Below the pieces are notes generated by a model. That model had not been told where the DNA came from. It saw only the letters and a program-made list of their open reading frames with translations, and did no database searches. Position numbers and translations under genes: made by a program. Shown here in pieces: positions 28,868 through 37,374 of a stretch of 64,000 nt of DNA. Position 1 is the first letter of the stretch. The number at the start of each line of letters is the position of its first letter. Where the stretch lies: positions 900,304 to 964,303 of the forward strand of contig NZ_FMYZ01000001.1 in NCBI RefSeq assembly GCF_900101625.1. Reading direction: 5' to 3'. Source of the DNA: Cupriavidus sp. YR651. Lineage in GTDB: Bacteria > Pseudomonadota > Gammaproteobacteria > Burkholderiales > Burkholderiaceae.

Positions 28868-29476
28868 ATGCGGATCCTCACTCTGAAGCTGGCTCTCGCC
28901 ACGGCCGCTATCGCGGCAACGGTTGCCAGCGGCATGACGTTTGCGGCACCCACCACCTACACCGTCGATCCGACTCACACCACGGTCCACTTCGGCGCCA
29001 GCCATTTCGACCGCACTACCGTGCGCGGCCGTTTCAACAAGCTGGACGGCCGGATCATCTACGACCCGGCAACCGGCGCGGGAGCCATCGACTTCACTGT
29101 CGATACCGATTCGGTTGACTCGGGCAATCGCAGCCTTGACGGTGTGCTGCGTTCCGCACAGTTTCTCGACGCCCAGACCTTCCCCGTGGCACGCCTGCAG
29201 GCAAACCGCTTTATCGTCGAAGGTGGCAAGCTCGTGGCTGTGGAGGGCACCTTCTCGCTGCACGGCGTCACGCAACCGCTGCGGCTGGAGGCCGACCGCT
29301 TCAGCTGCGGCCAGACCGTGCTGTTCGGCGTCAGGCGCGATGTTTGCGGCGGTGACTTCCACGCCACACTGACGCGTAGCGCATTCGGCATGACCCGTTT
29401 TCTGCCCGATGTAAGCGATACGGTCACCTTGCAGATTTCCGTCGAGGCGTCACCTGCCGGGCCAGCGCCGCAATAA
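28868..29476 (+). CDS. yceI: YceI family periplasmic lipid-binding-like protein
   Basis: A 202-residue secreted protein with a signal peptide to about residue 26 (TFAAPTTYTVDP follows). The YceI beta-barrel blocks are clear: YTVDPTHTTVHFGASHF, GRFNKLDGRI, SVDSGNRSLDGVLRSAQFLDAQTFP, and GMTRFLPDVSDTV. YceI proteins bind isoprenoid-like lipids and are often induced by high pH or membrane stress. The gene starts 13 bp after the MAPEG stop, which suggests an operon. Confidence 0.9.
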   Translation: MRILTLKLALATAAIAATVASGMTFAAPTTYTVDPTHTTVHFGASHFDRTTVRGRFNKLDGRIIYDPATGAGAIDFTVDTDSVDSGNRSLDGVLRSAQFLDAQTFPVARLQANRFIVEGGKLVAVEGTFSLHGVTQPLRLEADRFSCGQTVLFGVRRDVCGGDFHATLTRSAFGMTRFLPDVSDTVTLQISVEASPAGPAPQ

Positions 29477-29618
29477 GAGCTGCAATAAGGGCGGGCTGCT
29501 GTTCCGGATGACGACCACGCGTCACCTTTGCCGGCGAAATCTCTCGTAAAATCATCGCTTTGCAAATCCATCCTGCCGCGTTCCGCCCCCAGCGCACCCG
29601 GCGACAACGTGAGTCAAG

Positions 29619-29927
29619 ATGATCCACATTCACGCGGGTGACGTCGTTGCGGCGTCGCTGGCCGCGGCCGGCGCGTGCCTGGCCTGCAGCATTCCTGCCG
29701 ATTTCCTGCGCCGCTTCCCGCTCTGGGCCTACAAGACCTATGGACGAGGCGCCCTGCTGCTGCCACTGCTGGCCATGGTCGTTGGCTCGTTGCTGGCCAG
29801 GACCGCCATCACTGGCCAGATCAACAGCCATGGCGGCGTGGCGCTGGTGGCCGCGGCGGCCTTCCTGACGCTCGTGCTGGCTTCCGCACTGCTGCGCTTC
29901 TGGCTCAGCGACTACCGCAAGTCCTGA
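29619..29927 (+). CDS. small membrane protein of unknown function
   Basis: A 102-residue protein with three hydrophobic segments (about residues 6-24, 44-62 and 72-92) and a charged C-terminus. No family is recognised. It lies on the plus strand between yceI and yaeQ, with a 142-bp gap upstream that could carry a promoter. Codon use resembles the neighbours, so it is likely a real gene. Confidence 0.65.
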   Translation: MIHIHAGDVVAASLAAAGACLACSIPADFLRRFPLWAYKTYGRGALLLPLLAMVVGSLLARTAITGQINSHGGVALVAAAAFLTLVLASALLRFWLSDYRKS

Positions 29928-30059
29928 CGCATTGCCGCGCGGGCGCGCCAGCGCACGCAAACCGGCGGCGGATTCCATCGCGCCGGCGCCCGGATCACGT
30001 ATGATGCGGCCTTCCGCGCGCCGAGCAACGTCGCTGGCGCCGCCCGCTTTCCTGACCTC

Positions 30060-30608
30060 ATGGCGCTCAAGTCCACCATCTTCAAAGCCGAGTTGTCCGT
30101 GTCCGACATGGACCGGCCCTACTACGGCAGCCACGCCCTGACCATCGCCCAGCATCCGTCCGAAAACGATGCGCGCATGATGGTCCGTCTGCTGGCGTTT
30201 GCCTGCGAGGCCTCCGAGTCTCTTGCCTTCACCCGCGGCCTGGACGAACCCGACGAGCCGGACCTCTGGGACAAGAACCTGACCGGCGAGATCGAACACT
30301 GGGTCGAACTGGGCCAGCCCGACGAGGCCCGCCTGCGGCGCGCCTCCGCCCGCTCCGGGCGCGTGACCGTCTATACCTATCAAAGCGCCAGCGCACGTGA
30401 ATGGTGGAAGGGCATGGCCGGCAAAGCCAGCAAGCTGCGCAACGTCACCATCTACAATGTGCCGTCGGAAGCCGTCGACGCGCTGGCCGGCCTGGCGCAG
30501 CGCGCCATGCGGCTGTCGGTCACGATCCAGGACGGCGAGATCTGGGTCAGCGACGACGACCACAACGTCCAACTCACGCTGGACGTGCTGCAGCGCGCCG
30601 CCGGCTGA
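30060..30608 (+). CDS. yaeQ: YaeQ family protein
   Basis: A 182-residue YaeQ protein with a PD-(D/E)XK nuclease-like fold. It opens MALKSTIFKAELSVSDMDRPYYGSHALTIAQHPSENDARMM and has EPDEPDLW followed by the IEHWVELGQPDEARLRRAS core. Family members restored RfaH-independent haemolysin transcription in early genetic work, but a biochemical role is not settled. The length is standard. It lies 52 bp upstream of the FKBP gene. Confidence 0.93.
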   Translation: MALKSTIFKAELSVSDMDRPYYGSHALTIAQHPSENDARMMVRLLAFACEASESLAFTRGLDEPDEPDLWDKNLTGEIEHWVELGQPDEARLRRASARSGRVTVYTYQSASAREWWKGMAGKASKLRNVTIYNVPSEAVDALAGLAQRAMRLSVTIQDGEIWVSDDDHNVQLTLDVLQRAAG

Positions 30609-30660
30609 GCGGCGCTGCGGCGCCTGATGATTCCACTGCCACACAACAAGGAAGATTGCG

Positions 30661-31008
30661 ATGCAAACTACTCCCTCCGGCCTGCAGTTTGAAGACACCG
30701 TCGTCGGTTCGGGCGACGAAGCCACGTCGGGCAAGCACGTGACCGTGCACTACACCGGCTGGCTGTACGAGAACGGCCAGGCAGGCCGCAAGTTCGATTC
30801 GAGCAAGGACCGCAACGACCCGTTCGTGTTTCCGCTGGGCGCCGGCCACGTGATTCGCGGCTGGGACGAAGGCGTCCAGGGCATGAAGGTCGGCGGCACG
30901 CGCCGCCTGGTGATTCCGGCCGACCTCGGCTACGGCGCTCGCGGCGCCGGCGGCGTGATCCCGCCGAACGCCACGCTGCTGTTCGAAGTGGAACTGCTGG
31001 CGGTCTGA
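30661..31008 (+). CDS. FKBP-type peptidyl-prolyl isomerase
   Basis: A 115-residue single-domain FKBP without signal peptide, so cytoplasmic. The active-site features are present: VHYTGWLYENGQAGRKFDSS, the FVFPLGAGHVIRGWDEGVQGMKVGG core and the RRLVIPADLGYGARGAGGVIPPNATLLFEVELL end. It catalyses cis-trans isomerisation of prolyl bonds. AAGGAAGATTGCG precedes the ATG. A strong terminator follows. Confidence 0.94.
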   Translation: MQTTPSGLQFEDTVVGSGDEATSGKHVTVHYTGWLYENGQAGRKFDSSKDRNDPFVFPLGAGHVIRGWDEGVQGMKVGGTRRLVIPADLGYGARGAGGVIPPNATLLFEVELLAV

Positions 31009-31026
31009 TTCCCGCCCGCCACATGT

Positions 31027-31055
31027 CAAAACGGACGCGCAAGGCGTCCGTTTTG
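31027..31055. terminator. bidirectional intrinsic terminator, FKBP / small hypothetical
   Basis: A perfect 12-bp stem (31027-31038 with 31044-31055) has a GCAAG loop, an A4 arm on the left and a T4 arm on the right. It lies between convergent genes. Confidence 0.88.
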
Positions 31056-31076
31056 TTTTGGTGCAGGCAGGCGCAG

Positions 31077-31397
31077 TCAGAAGCCGATGGCGGCGTTGCC
31101 CACGTCCACGCGTACCTTGTCGCGGCCCAGCAGCCGGCCGGCGTGGCGGGCAAAATCCTGGGCCCATTCCGCATTGCCGGCAAAGCGGTTCTCGCCCGAG
31201 AACTTGGCCACGTTCAGGATCTTGTCGATCACCAGCACCTTCCCCACCGGGCTGGATGCCTGACAATCCAGCTCCGCGTATTCGCGGTCGAACCAGCGCC
31301 ACGCAGCGTCCTCCGTCACCGCCGCCAGCTCGGCATCGCCGAGCGTGAATTCAAACTCCTTGCCGCTGCCGAACACCACGGTAAGCGTACGCGCCAT
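31077..31397 (-). CDS. conserved-looking small protein, function unknown
   Basis: A 106-residue soluble protein starting MARTLTVVFGSGKEFEFTLGDAE. It has no signal peptide or membrane segment and no family that can be named. The gene is convergent with the FKBP gene and divergent from chaC. Its stop lies just beyond a shared terminator, which supports it being expressed. Amino acid composition is that of a normal globular protein. Confidence 0.68.
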   Translation of the reverse strand: MARTLTVVFGSGKEFEFTLGDAELAAVTEDAAWRWFDREYAELDCQASSPVGKVLVIDKILNVAKFSGENRFAGNAEWAQDFARHAGRLLGRDKVRVDVGNAAIGF

Positions 31398-31574
31398 GAC
31401 CGGTTCTCCGAGATTCTCCGAGGATGAGGTCCCTATTGTAGTGACTTGGCAGCGCCTGGGAATCGGCCGGACGAGCTATCCCGCAAGATCCGACCGTTGC
31501 CTGCGACACACACCGCACCCGCGCGCGTGGTTTCCGTGCGACACACTCTTCGGCTTTGGATTATCCTTGCACGC

Positions 31575-32345
31575 ATGGCCATCACCAGACAGGACCTCGA
31601 ATCGGATCGGCTGCGCACATCGCTGTGCAGCACACCGATCGCGTCTTCACTCCTGCCGGAGGCCGATATCGAGCGCTCGCTCTGCAACACGCTGGCGGCC
31701 CGGCCCGATGGCGTCGACCTGAACGGTGACGTGTGGCTCTTCGGCTACGGGTCCCTGATCTGGAACCCGATGGTGGTGCACACGGATCGGCGGCTCGCCA
31801 CCGTGCATGGCTATCACCGCGGCTTCTATCTCTATTCCCGCATCAACCGTGGCACCTGGGACAATCCTGGCCTGGTGCTGGGACTCGATCGCGGCGGTTG
31901 CTGCACCGGCATGGTGTTTCGCATCCCGAGCCATGTGATCGAACAGGAATTCCGTGTGCTGTGGCGCCGCGAAATGATGACCGGCGCCTACCATCCGCGC
32001 TGGCTGCGCGTAAAGGTCGACGACCAGCCGGGCGGCGCCGAACAGCGCGCCCTTGCCTTCGTGATGAATCGCGAACACCCGGGCTATGCGGGCCGCCTGC
32101 CCGACGCTCGCGTGGTGGCCTGTCTGCGCCACGCCACGGGCCTCTACGGTCCGGCGCGCGAATATCTGCAGCAGACGCTGCTGGGCCTGGCCACCAATGG
32201 CGTGGATGACCCCTACCTCGGCCGCCTGTGGCGCCAGTTGCAGGAGGGCGAGGCCGGCGCACCACACACGAAGCCCGCACCTACATTGCAGGCCGATTCC
32301 GCCGACGCAGTGGCCGCGACGACCGCGCCCCACGAAACCGTCTGA
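31575..32345 (+). CDS. chaC: glutathione-specific gamma-glutamylcyclotransferase
   Basis: A 256-residue ChaC-family enzyme, which cleaves the gamma-glutamyl bond of glutathione to give 5-oxoproline and Cys-Gly. The signature VWLFGYGSLIWNP is present, then YHRGFYLYSRINRGTWDNPGLVLGLDRGG, and a Glu in the LWRREMMTGAY stretch is the expected catalytic acid. The C-terminal part has YAGRLP and LYGPAREYL. ATG 31575 is the best start; the longer frame runs into a region without family similarity. An ankyrin-repeat gene follows after 23 bp. Confidence 0.9.
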   Translation: MAITRQDLESDRLRTSLCSTPIASSLLPEADIERSLCNTLAARPDGVDLNGDVWLFGYGSLIWNPMVVHTDRRLATVHGYHRGFYLYSRINRGTWDNPGLVLGLDRGGCCTGMVFRIPSHVIEQEFRVLWRREMMTGAYHPRWLRVKVDDQPGGAEQRALAFVMNREHPGYAGRLPDARVVACLRHATGLYGPAREYLQQTLLGLATNGVDDPYLGRLWRQLQEGEAGAPHTKPAPTLQADSADAVAATTAPHETV

Positions 32346-32368
32346 GTCCATCCGATCGCCCACGAACC

Positions 32369-33175
32369 ATGACGCGCTCCCAGACCCGCCCCCGTCGCCA
32401 GGCACTTGCCGAGATGCTCGGGCTCATGGGATTGCTGATGGGAGGTGGATTGCTGGCCGGACAGGGCGGCCAGACGCTGGCGCGATCGATCGGCATGGGC
32501 GGCGCCTCGGCACCGCCTCCCTCGCGCGCGCCGCGCACCTCCGACCCTGCCCTGACGCCGCCACGCGGCGACGGCATGGCGGCGCTGGACCGCAACCTGA
32601 TTACGGCCGCCAGCATCGGCGACCTGGATCTCGTCAACCGCTTGCTGGCAGCGGGTGCCTCCGCGCAGGCCGTGGACGAACGCGGCCGAACGGCGCTGGT
32701 CGCGGCCGTCTATAACCGGCGCGGCGACGTGGCGCGCGCGCTGATCCAGGCAGGTGCGGACGTCAACCGCAAGGACGGCGAGGCCAACAGCGCCTTCCTG
32801 CTGGCGGCGGCCACGGGGCAGATCGATGTGGTACGGCTGGCGCTTGCGCATGGCGCCGACCTCAGGAGCACGGACCGCTACGACGGCACCGCGCTGATCG
32901 CCGCCAGCCAGCACGGCAATGTCGAAGTCGTGAAGCTCTTGCTCAAGGCCGGGATCGCCGTGGATCAGGTCAACCAGCTCGGGTGGACGGCGCTGCTGGA
33001 GGCCATCGTCCTGGGCGACGGCAGCACGCGCTACGAGGAAATCGTCCAGCTCCTGCTGGACGCGGGGGCCGACGCCAACCTGGCCGACCGAGAAGGGATC
33101 ACGCCCTCGCGCCATGCGCGCGAGCGTGGTTACAAGACGATGGTGAAGATGCTCATGCGCGCCCGCGGTCACTGA
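32369..33175 (+). CDS. ankyrin-repeat protein with N-terminal export signal
   Basis: A 268-residue protein. A basic N-terminus (RPRRQALAEM) and a Gly/Leu/Met-rich hydrophobic stretch (about residues 15-45) look like a signal sequence, possibly of Tat type or an uncleaved anchor. A Pro/Ser-rich linker follows, and then about five ankyrin repeats from residue 75 to the end (ITAASIGDLDLVNRLLAAGAS, TALVAAVYNRRGDVARALIQAGADVN and so on). Such proteins mediate protein contacts, here probably in the periplasm. It follows chaC by 23 bp and may be cotranscribed. Confidence 0.85.
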   Translation: MTRSQTRPRRQALAEMLGLMGLLMGGGLLAGQGGQTLARSIGMGGASAPPPSRAPRTSDPALTPPRGDGMAALDRNLITAASIGDLDLVNRLLAAGASAQAVDERGRTALVAAVYNRRGDVARALIQAGADVNRKDGEANSAFLLAAATGQIDVVRLALAHGADLRSTDRYDGTALIAASQHGNVEVVKLLLKAGIAVDQVNQLGWTALLEAIVLGDGSTRYEEIVQLLLDAGADANLADREGITPSRHARERGYKTMVKMLMRARGH

Positions 33176-33200
33176 CCCCGGGCACACACCGCCGCACCCG

Positions 33201-33230
33201 CCTCAAGCGGCCTCAAGCTCCCTCAGGCTG
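33201..33230. repeat. 10-bp tandem repeat, three units
   Basis: CCTCAAGCGG, CCTCAAGCTC and CCTCAGGCTG lie head to tail at 33201, 33211 and 33221. They span the gap between the convergent ankyrin and acyl-CoA ligase genes and encode the last residues of the ligase. Confidence 0.55.
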
Positions 33231-34923
33231 CCGCGTTGCGCGTATTCTCCGATTCCTGCAACTGGCGCCACATCACCTTGCCCGTGCCCGACTTGGGCAG
33301 CGCATCGACGAACTCCACCACGCGCGGGTACTTGTACGCGGCCATGTTCTCCTTGGCCCATTCGATGATGTCTTCCGGCGTGGTCTTGCCGCGCGCATCG
33401 GTGCGCAGGACGACCACGGCCTTCACCGTCTCGCCGCGATAGGCGTCGCGCGTGCCGATGATGCACGCCTCCTGCACGGCCGGATGCTTGTACAGCAGGT
33501 TCTCCACCTCGGCCGGCCAGACCTTGAAGCCCGACGCATTGATCATGCGCTTGAGGCGGTCCGTGATGAAGAAGAAGCCATCCTCGTCCACGCGGCCCAG
33601 GTCGCCCGTGCGGAAGAACGTCTCGCCTTCGAACTCGATGAACGCATCGCGCGTGGCATCGGGCTTGCCCCAGTAGCCCTTGAACACCTGCGGGCCGCGC
33701 ACGATGATCTCCCCCACTTCGTTCGGCGGCAGTTCCTGCAGCGTGACCGGATCGATCACGCGCGCGTCCGTGTTGAACGTCGGCACGCCCAGGCACTGCA
33801 GCTTGGCATGCTCGGCCGGGTTGCTGTGCGTCGGCGCCATCGTCTCGGAAAGCCCATAGCCTTCCAGGTAGCTCAGGCCGAACTGCGTCTTCAGGCGTTC
33901 CGCCACGGCCTGCGGCATGGCCGCGCCGCCGCCGCCGATGTAGCGCAGGCTGCCGAGGTCGAACGACGCCAGGTTCGGACTGCCCAGGAAGTCGATCACC
34001 ATCGTCGGGATGTTGGTCCAGTGCGTGACCTGATAGCGCGAGATCAGGCTACCGGCCACCTCGCGGTCCCAGCGCGGCAGCATCACCACCGTGGCGCCGG
34101 AATAGATCGGGCCGTTCATGCCGTACTGCATGCCGGTGACGTGGAACAGAGGCAGCACCGACAGGATCACCGATTCGGCGCCGCTGCCGGACCACGTGGC
34201 GCCACCGATGATGTTGTGCATCACGGAGCGATGCGTGTGGATGCATCCCTTGGGGAACCCGGTGGTACCCGAGGTGTACGGCATGACCGCCATGTCATCG
34301 GGGCCAGCGGTATGCGGGCCGGGCTGCAATCCGGCGCCGATGGCCTCGGACCATGCCGTGGTGCCGGCGGGCAGTGGATGCTCCACGGTCAGCCACGCGG
34401 GCGGCGCGTCCTCCGGGAATTCGTACGTCGCCGGCAACGCATCGGCGTACTGGGTGGCCAGCACGTGCTGCAGGCGCTGATCGGCATCGACCTCGCTGTT
34501 GGCCTGCGTCACGCCGGACATGAGGTCCGCAGTGCAGATCGCTACCCGCGCTTGTGCGTCGGTGATGTAGTGCTTGAATTCCTCGGCACGGTTCATCGGA
34601 TTGACGGGCACCACCACGGCATCGGCGCGCAGGATCGCGTAGTAGCTGGCCAGGAATTGCGGGCAGTTCTGCATGTACAGCAGCACGCGATCGCCCTTCT
34701 TGACGCCGGCCTTCTGCTGCAGCCAACCCGCCAGCGCCGTGGCCTGCGATTCCAGTTCACGGAACGTGATGGCATTGCCGAAGTAGCGGATCGCAGGCTT
34801 GTCGGCAAAGCGGTGCGCGGAGACTTCCAGGTTGTACCAGAGCGAGGTCTCCGGCAGCACGATTTCGGTTGGCACTCGCTTGGGCCAGAACTGGAAATGC
34901 GGACGCGCGGGCTTGGTGGTCAT
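33223..34923 (-). CDS. long-chain acyl-CoA synthetase-like AMP-dependent ligase
   Basis: A 566-residue member of the ANL superfamily, which activates a carboxylate with ATP and joins it to CoA. The P-loop-like YTSGTTGFPKG, the LEGYGLSETMAPTHSNP motif, FRTGDLGRVDEDG and the C-terminal KSGTGKVMW with the catalytic Lys are all present. The substrate is probably a medium- or long-chain fatty acid. ATG 34923 has GGAGACACC upstream; an earlier ATG at 34947 is in frame. It is divergent from the thioredoxin-TPR gene. Confidence 0.9.
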   Translation of the reverse strand: MTTKPARPHFQFWPKRVPTEIVLPETSLWYNLEVSAHRFADKPAIRYFGNAITFRELESQATALAGWLQQKAGVKKGDRVLLYMQNCPQFLASYYAILRADAVVVPVNPMNRAEEFKHYITDAQARVAICTADLMSGVTQANSEVDADQRLQHVLATQYADALPATYEFPEDAPPAWLTVEHPLPAGTTAWSEAIGAGLQPGPHTAGPDDMAVMPYTSGTTGFPKGCIHTHRSVMHNIIGGATWSGSGAESVILSVLPLFHVTGMQYGMNGPIYSGATVVMLPRWDREVAGSLISRYQVTHWTNIPTMVIDFLGSPNLASFDLGSLRYIGGGGAAMPQAVAERLKTQFGLSYLEGYGLSETMAPTHSNPAEHAKLQCLGVPTFNTDARVIDPVTLQELPPNEVGEIIVRGPQVFKGYWGKPDATRDAFIEFEGETFFRTGDLGRVDEDGFFFITDRLKRMINASGFKVWPAEVENLLYKHPAVQEACIIGTRDAYRGETVKAVVVLRTDARGKTTPEDIIEWAKENMAAYKYPRVVEFVDALPKSGTGKVMWRQLQESENTRNAAA

Positions 34924-35132
34924 GGTGTCTCCTGCAGTCGGCCTCATGGACCGATGTTCTTGGATTGGTCAACGGTCAAGCAATATAACTGAACGACCGT
35001 TCTATTTTCAACCACAGGTTTTCCCGCGCTGCACGGGATTCCGGGGGTACGCCCCGTTGTGTTTTGCGGCCCTGCCCTCACAATAGGGAAATCAGGCCAC
35101 TTTTAGTGGCCGTCCATTCCGAGGTGCAGAAC

Positions 35133-35978
35133 ATGAGCGACGTCACCCTGCAGAATTTCGAAGCCGACGTCATTGAGATGTCGCGCCAGGTTCCAGTGCT
35201 GGTTGATTTCTGGGCGCCGTGGTGCGGCCCGTGCAAGACGCTGGGCCCGATGCTGGAAAAGCTGGAGGCCGAGGCCGGCGGCAAATGGAAGCTGACCAAG
35301 GTCAACGTGGATGAGAACCAGGAACTGGCTGCGCACTTTGGCGTGCGCAGCATTCCGCACGTGGTGGCATTTGCCGACGGCAACGCCGTCGACCAGTTCA
35401 TCGGCGTGCTGCCGGAATCCCAGCTGAGAGGGTTTCTGGAGGGCCTGTCGCCCAACCCGGGCGAGGTGGCATTGCGCGAGGCAAGGGAGGCGGTCGCAGC
35501 CGGTGACCGGGACGGTGCCCGGGCTGCGTTCCAGGCGGCGCTGGCCTTCGATCCGGGTGCGGATGGTGCGCGCCTGGCGTATATCGGCTTCTTGCTGGAC
35601 GACAATGCCATCGACGACGCCGAAGCCGAGTTCGGTCTCTTGTCGCCACATGCATTGCAGGACGATGCCTACGCGGCGCTGCAAACGCGACTGGAAGCGA
35701 TGAAAGGCATGGGCGATCTGCCGGACCCTGGCGAACTGGCCGCCCGCGTGGACGCCAACCCGAACGACCTCGCCGCGCGGCTCGATCTGGCCAAGGTGCT
35801 GATTGCCCGCCGCCAGTACGAACCGGCGCTGGAGCAGTTGATCGCGATCGTCCGCAAGGATCGCGGCTTTGAAGACGACATCGGCCGCAAGACCATGTTG
35901 TCGGTGTTCGAACTGATGGCGGACCAGCCCGAGGCGGTTTCACGCTGGCGCCGCCAGCTCAGCACGTCGCTGAACTGA
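35133..35978 (+). CDS. thioredoxin with TPR domain (CnoX/YbbN family)
   Basis: A 281-residue cytoplasmic protein. Residues 1-105 form a thioredoxin domain with an intact WCGPC active site (Cys31, Cys34) and the cis-Pro in SIPHVV. Residues 110-281 form TPR-like helical repeats (AREAVAAGDRDGARAAFQAALAFDPGADGARLAYIGFLL...). This is the CnoX (YbbN) architecture. E. coli CnoX lacks the full CxxC and acts as a chlorine-activated holdase; the CxxC here suggests redox activity as in alphaproteobacterial CnoX. The start at 35133 follows a GAGGTGCAGAAC site. Confidence 0.9.
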   Translation: MSDVTLQNFEADVIEMSRQVPVLVDFWAPWCGPCKTLGPMLEKLEAEAGGKWKLTKVNVDENQELAAHFGVRSIPHVVAFADGNAVDQFIGVLPESQLRGFLEGLSPNPGEVALREAREAVAAGDRDGARAAFQAALAFDPGADGARLAYIGFLLDDNAIDDAEAEFGLLSPHALQDDAYAALQTRLEAMKGMGDLPDPGELAARVDANPNDLAARLDLAKVLIARRQYEPALEQLIAIVRKDRGFEDDIGRKTMLSVFELMADQPEAVSRWRRQLSTSLN

Positions 35979-36079
35979 ACGTCGCCTGAATGCCTGCCTG
36001 AGGGTGGGCTTGAAGATTTCTTGAAGGGCTACCTGACTCGGGCGCGCCCACAGGTCGCCACCTTCAGGCCATCGGGCTG

Positions 36080-36592
36080 TCAGGCTGGCTGATCGGCAGG
36101 CCCTTCGACGAGCGTGAAGCCGTTGGCCTTCATGTGCTCGACCATCATCGTGTCCATGGACTTCACGTGCTGGTCAAACCAGCCGGGTAGCTCGCCGATC
36201 AACCTGCGGCCCAGGTCGACCATTCCCTCCCCCGCCACCTTGTCCCGCACGGCTTGCGCAACGGCCAGCACCTGCTGGTGCTCGCCCGCATGGCAATAGC
36301 GCGGCCCGAAACCCATCGCCTCCATCCACTGCTCTTCCTGCGCGAAGTGATGCCGCGTGTGGTCCATCCACGCATCGTAGGCCGCGAGGAAGCCTGCATC
36401 GTCGGCTTTCGCGGTGGCGTCGAGCAACTGGAGGAATTCGGCGTGGGTGGCGTCGGTCACCGGTTCTCCGAGATGGAGATCGGCGGGCAGGCCTTCGGAC
36501 GACAGCCCTTCATAGGGATTGGCGACGGCACTGGACTCGGTGGCTGGGGTGCCGAGTTCGGCGCTGGGTTCGTGATGGGGAGTGGCGGACAT
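36080..36592 (-). CDS. bacteriohemerythrin
   Basis: A 170-residue protein with a hemerythrin four-helix bundle. The di-iron ligands are recognisable: His in THAEFLQLLD, HTRHHFAQEE (His and Glu), HAGEHQQVL and the C-terminal WFDQHVKSMD (His and Asp). It has a Ser/Pro-rich N-terminal extension of about 40 residues. Such proteins bind oxygen reversibly and may sense or store it. It is divergent from the P-loop kinase-like gene 121 bp away. Confidence 0.88.
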   Translation of the reverse strand: MSATPHHEPSAELGTPATESSAVANPYEGLSSEGLPADLHLGEPVTDATHAEFLQLLDATAKADDAGFLAAYDAWMDHTRHHFAQEEQWMEAMGFGPRYCHAGEHQQVLAVAQAVRDKVAGEGMVDLGRRLIGELPGWFDQHVKSMDTMMVEHMKANGFTLVEGPADQPA

Positions 36593-36712
36593 GGTTGGCC
36601 GGCAACGATGGAATGACCGGCAAGGATACCGATTTCCCGCGCGGCCGATCTGATTTTCCGCAATCGCGGGTTATCCTTGGCGCTTCCGCCCTCGCCAGGA
36701 ACGCCCTCGCCC

Positions 36713-37291
36713 ATGCCACGACTGATCTTCTTCTGCGGCCACGCCGGCACCGGCAAGACGTCGCTCGCCCACCGGCTGATCGGGCCGCTCATGCAGGCCA
36801 CCGGCGAGCCGTTCTGCCTGCTGGACAAGGACACGCTCTACGGCCGCTACAGCGCCGCGGCGATGGGTGCCATCACCGGCGATCCCAATGACCGCGACAG
36901 TCCGGCCTACCTCGACAACCTGCGCGATCCCGAATACCAGGGCCTGCTCGACACCGCGCGCGAGAACCTGATGCTTGGCATCAGCGTGATCGTGATCGGG
37001 CCGCTGTCGCGCGAGATTCGCGCGCATCAACTGGCCGATCCACAGTGGCTGCACTTGCCGGCCGGCACGCAGACGCAGATCGTCTGGGTGCACCTGCCCG
37101 AAGACGAGGCCCACGCACGCATCATCCGGCGCGGCAACCCCAACGACGCCTACAAGCTGGCGCACTGGGAAGCGTATCGCACACGCCGCTTCATGCCGAA
37201 TCCGGCCGAGTATCCCGAACTGATCTTCTTCGACAACCTGGCGCCCGATGATGCCGCCGTGAACAGCCTGCTGCGGCAGCTGGCCTCCTGA
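36713..37291 (+). CDS. AAA-type P-loop kinase-like protein
   Basis: A 192-residue P-loop NTPase. The Walker A motif is GHAGTGKTSLA near the N-terminus (about residues 9-19). There follow CLLDKDTLYGRY, a DxD-like feature of small-molecule kinases, and VIVIGPLSREI. An RRGNPNDAYKLAHWEAYRTRRF lid region completes the resemblance to the zeta-toxin/kinase-like branch. The phosphate acceptor is unknown. ATG 36713 fits the fold; a TTG 36 bp upstream is in frame. It is convergent with tcdA. Confidence 0.8.
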   Translation: MPRLIFFCGHAGTGKTSLAHRLIGPLMQATGEPFCLLDKDTLYGRYSAAAMGAITGDPNDRDSPAYLDNLRDPEYQGLLDTARENLMLGISVIVIGPLSREIRAHQLADPQWLHLPAGTQTQIVWVHLPEDEAHARIIRRGNPNDAYKLAHWEAYRTRRFMPNPAEYPELIFFDNLAPDDAAVNSLLRQLAS

Positions 37292-37374
37292 CCTGGCACA
37301 AGCGCTGGAGCCGCACGGGTGCTGGACTGATGCCGGACTCGCGATGAGCCGGCACCCGATCTGACTGCCCGGAT

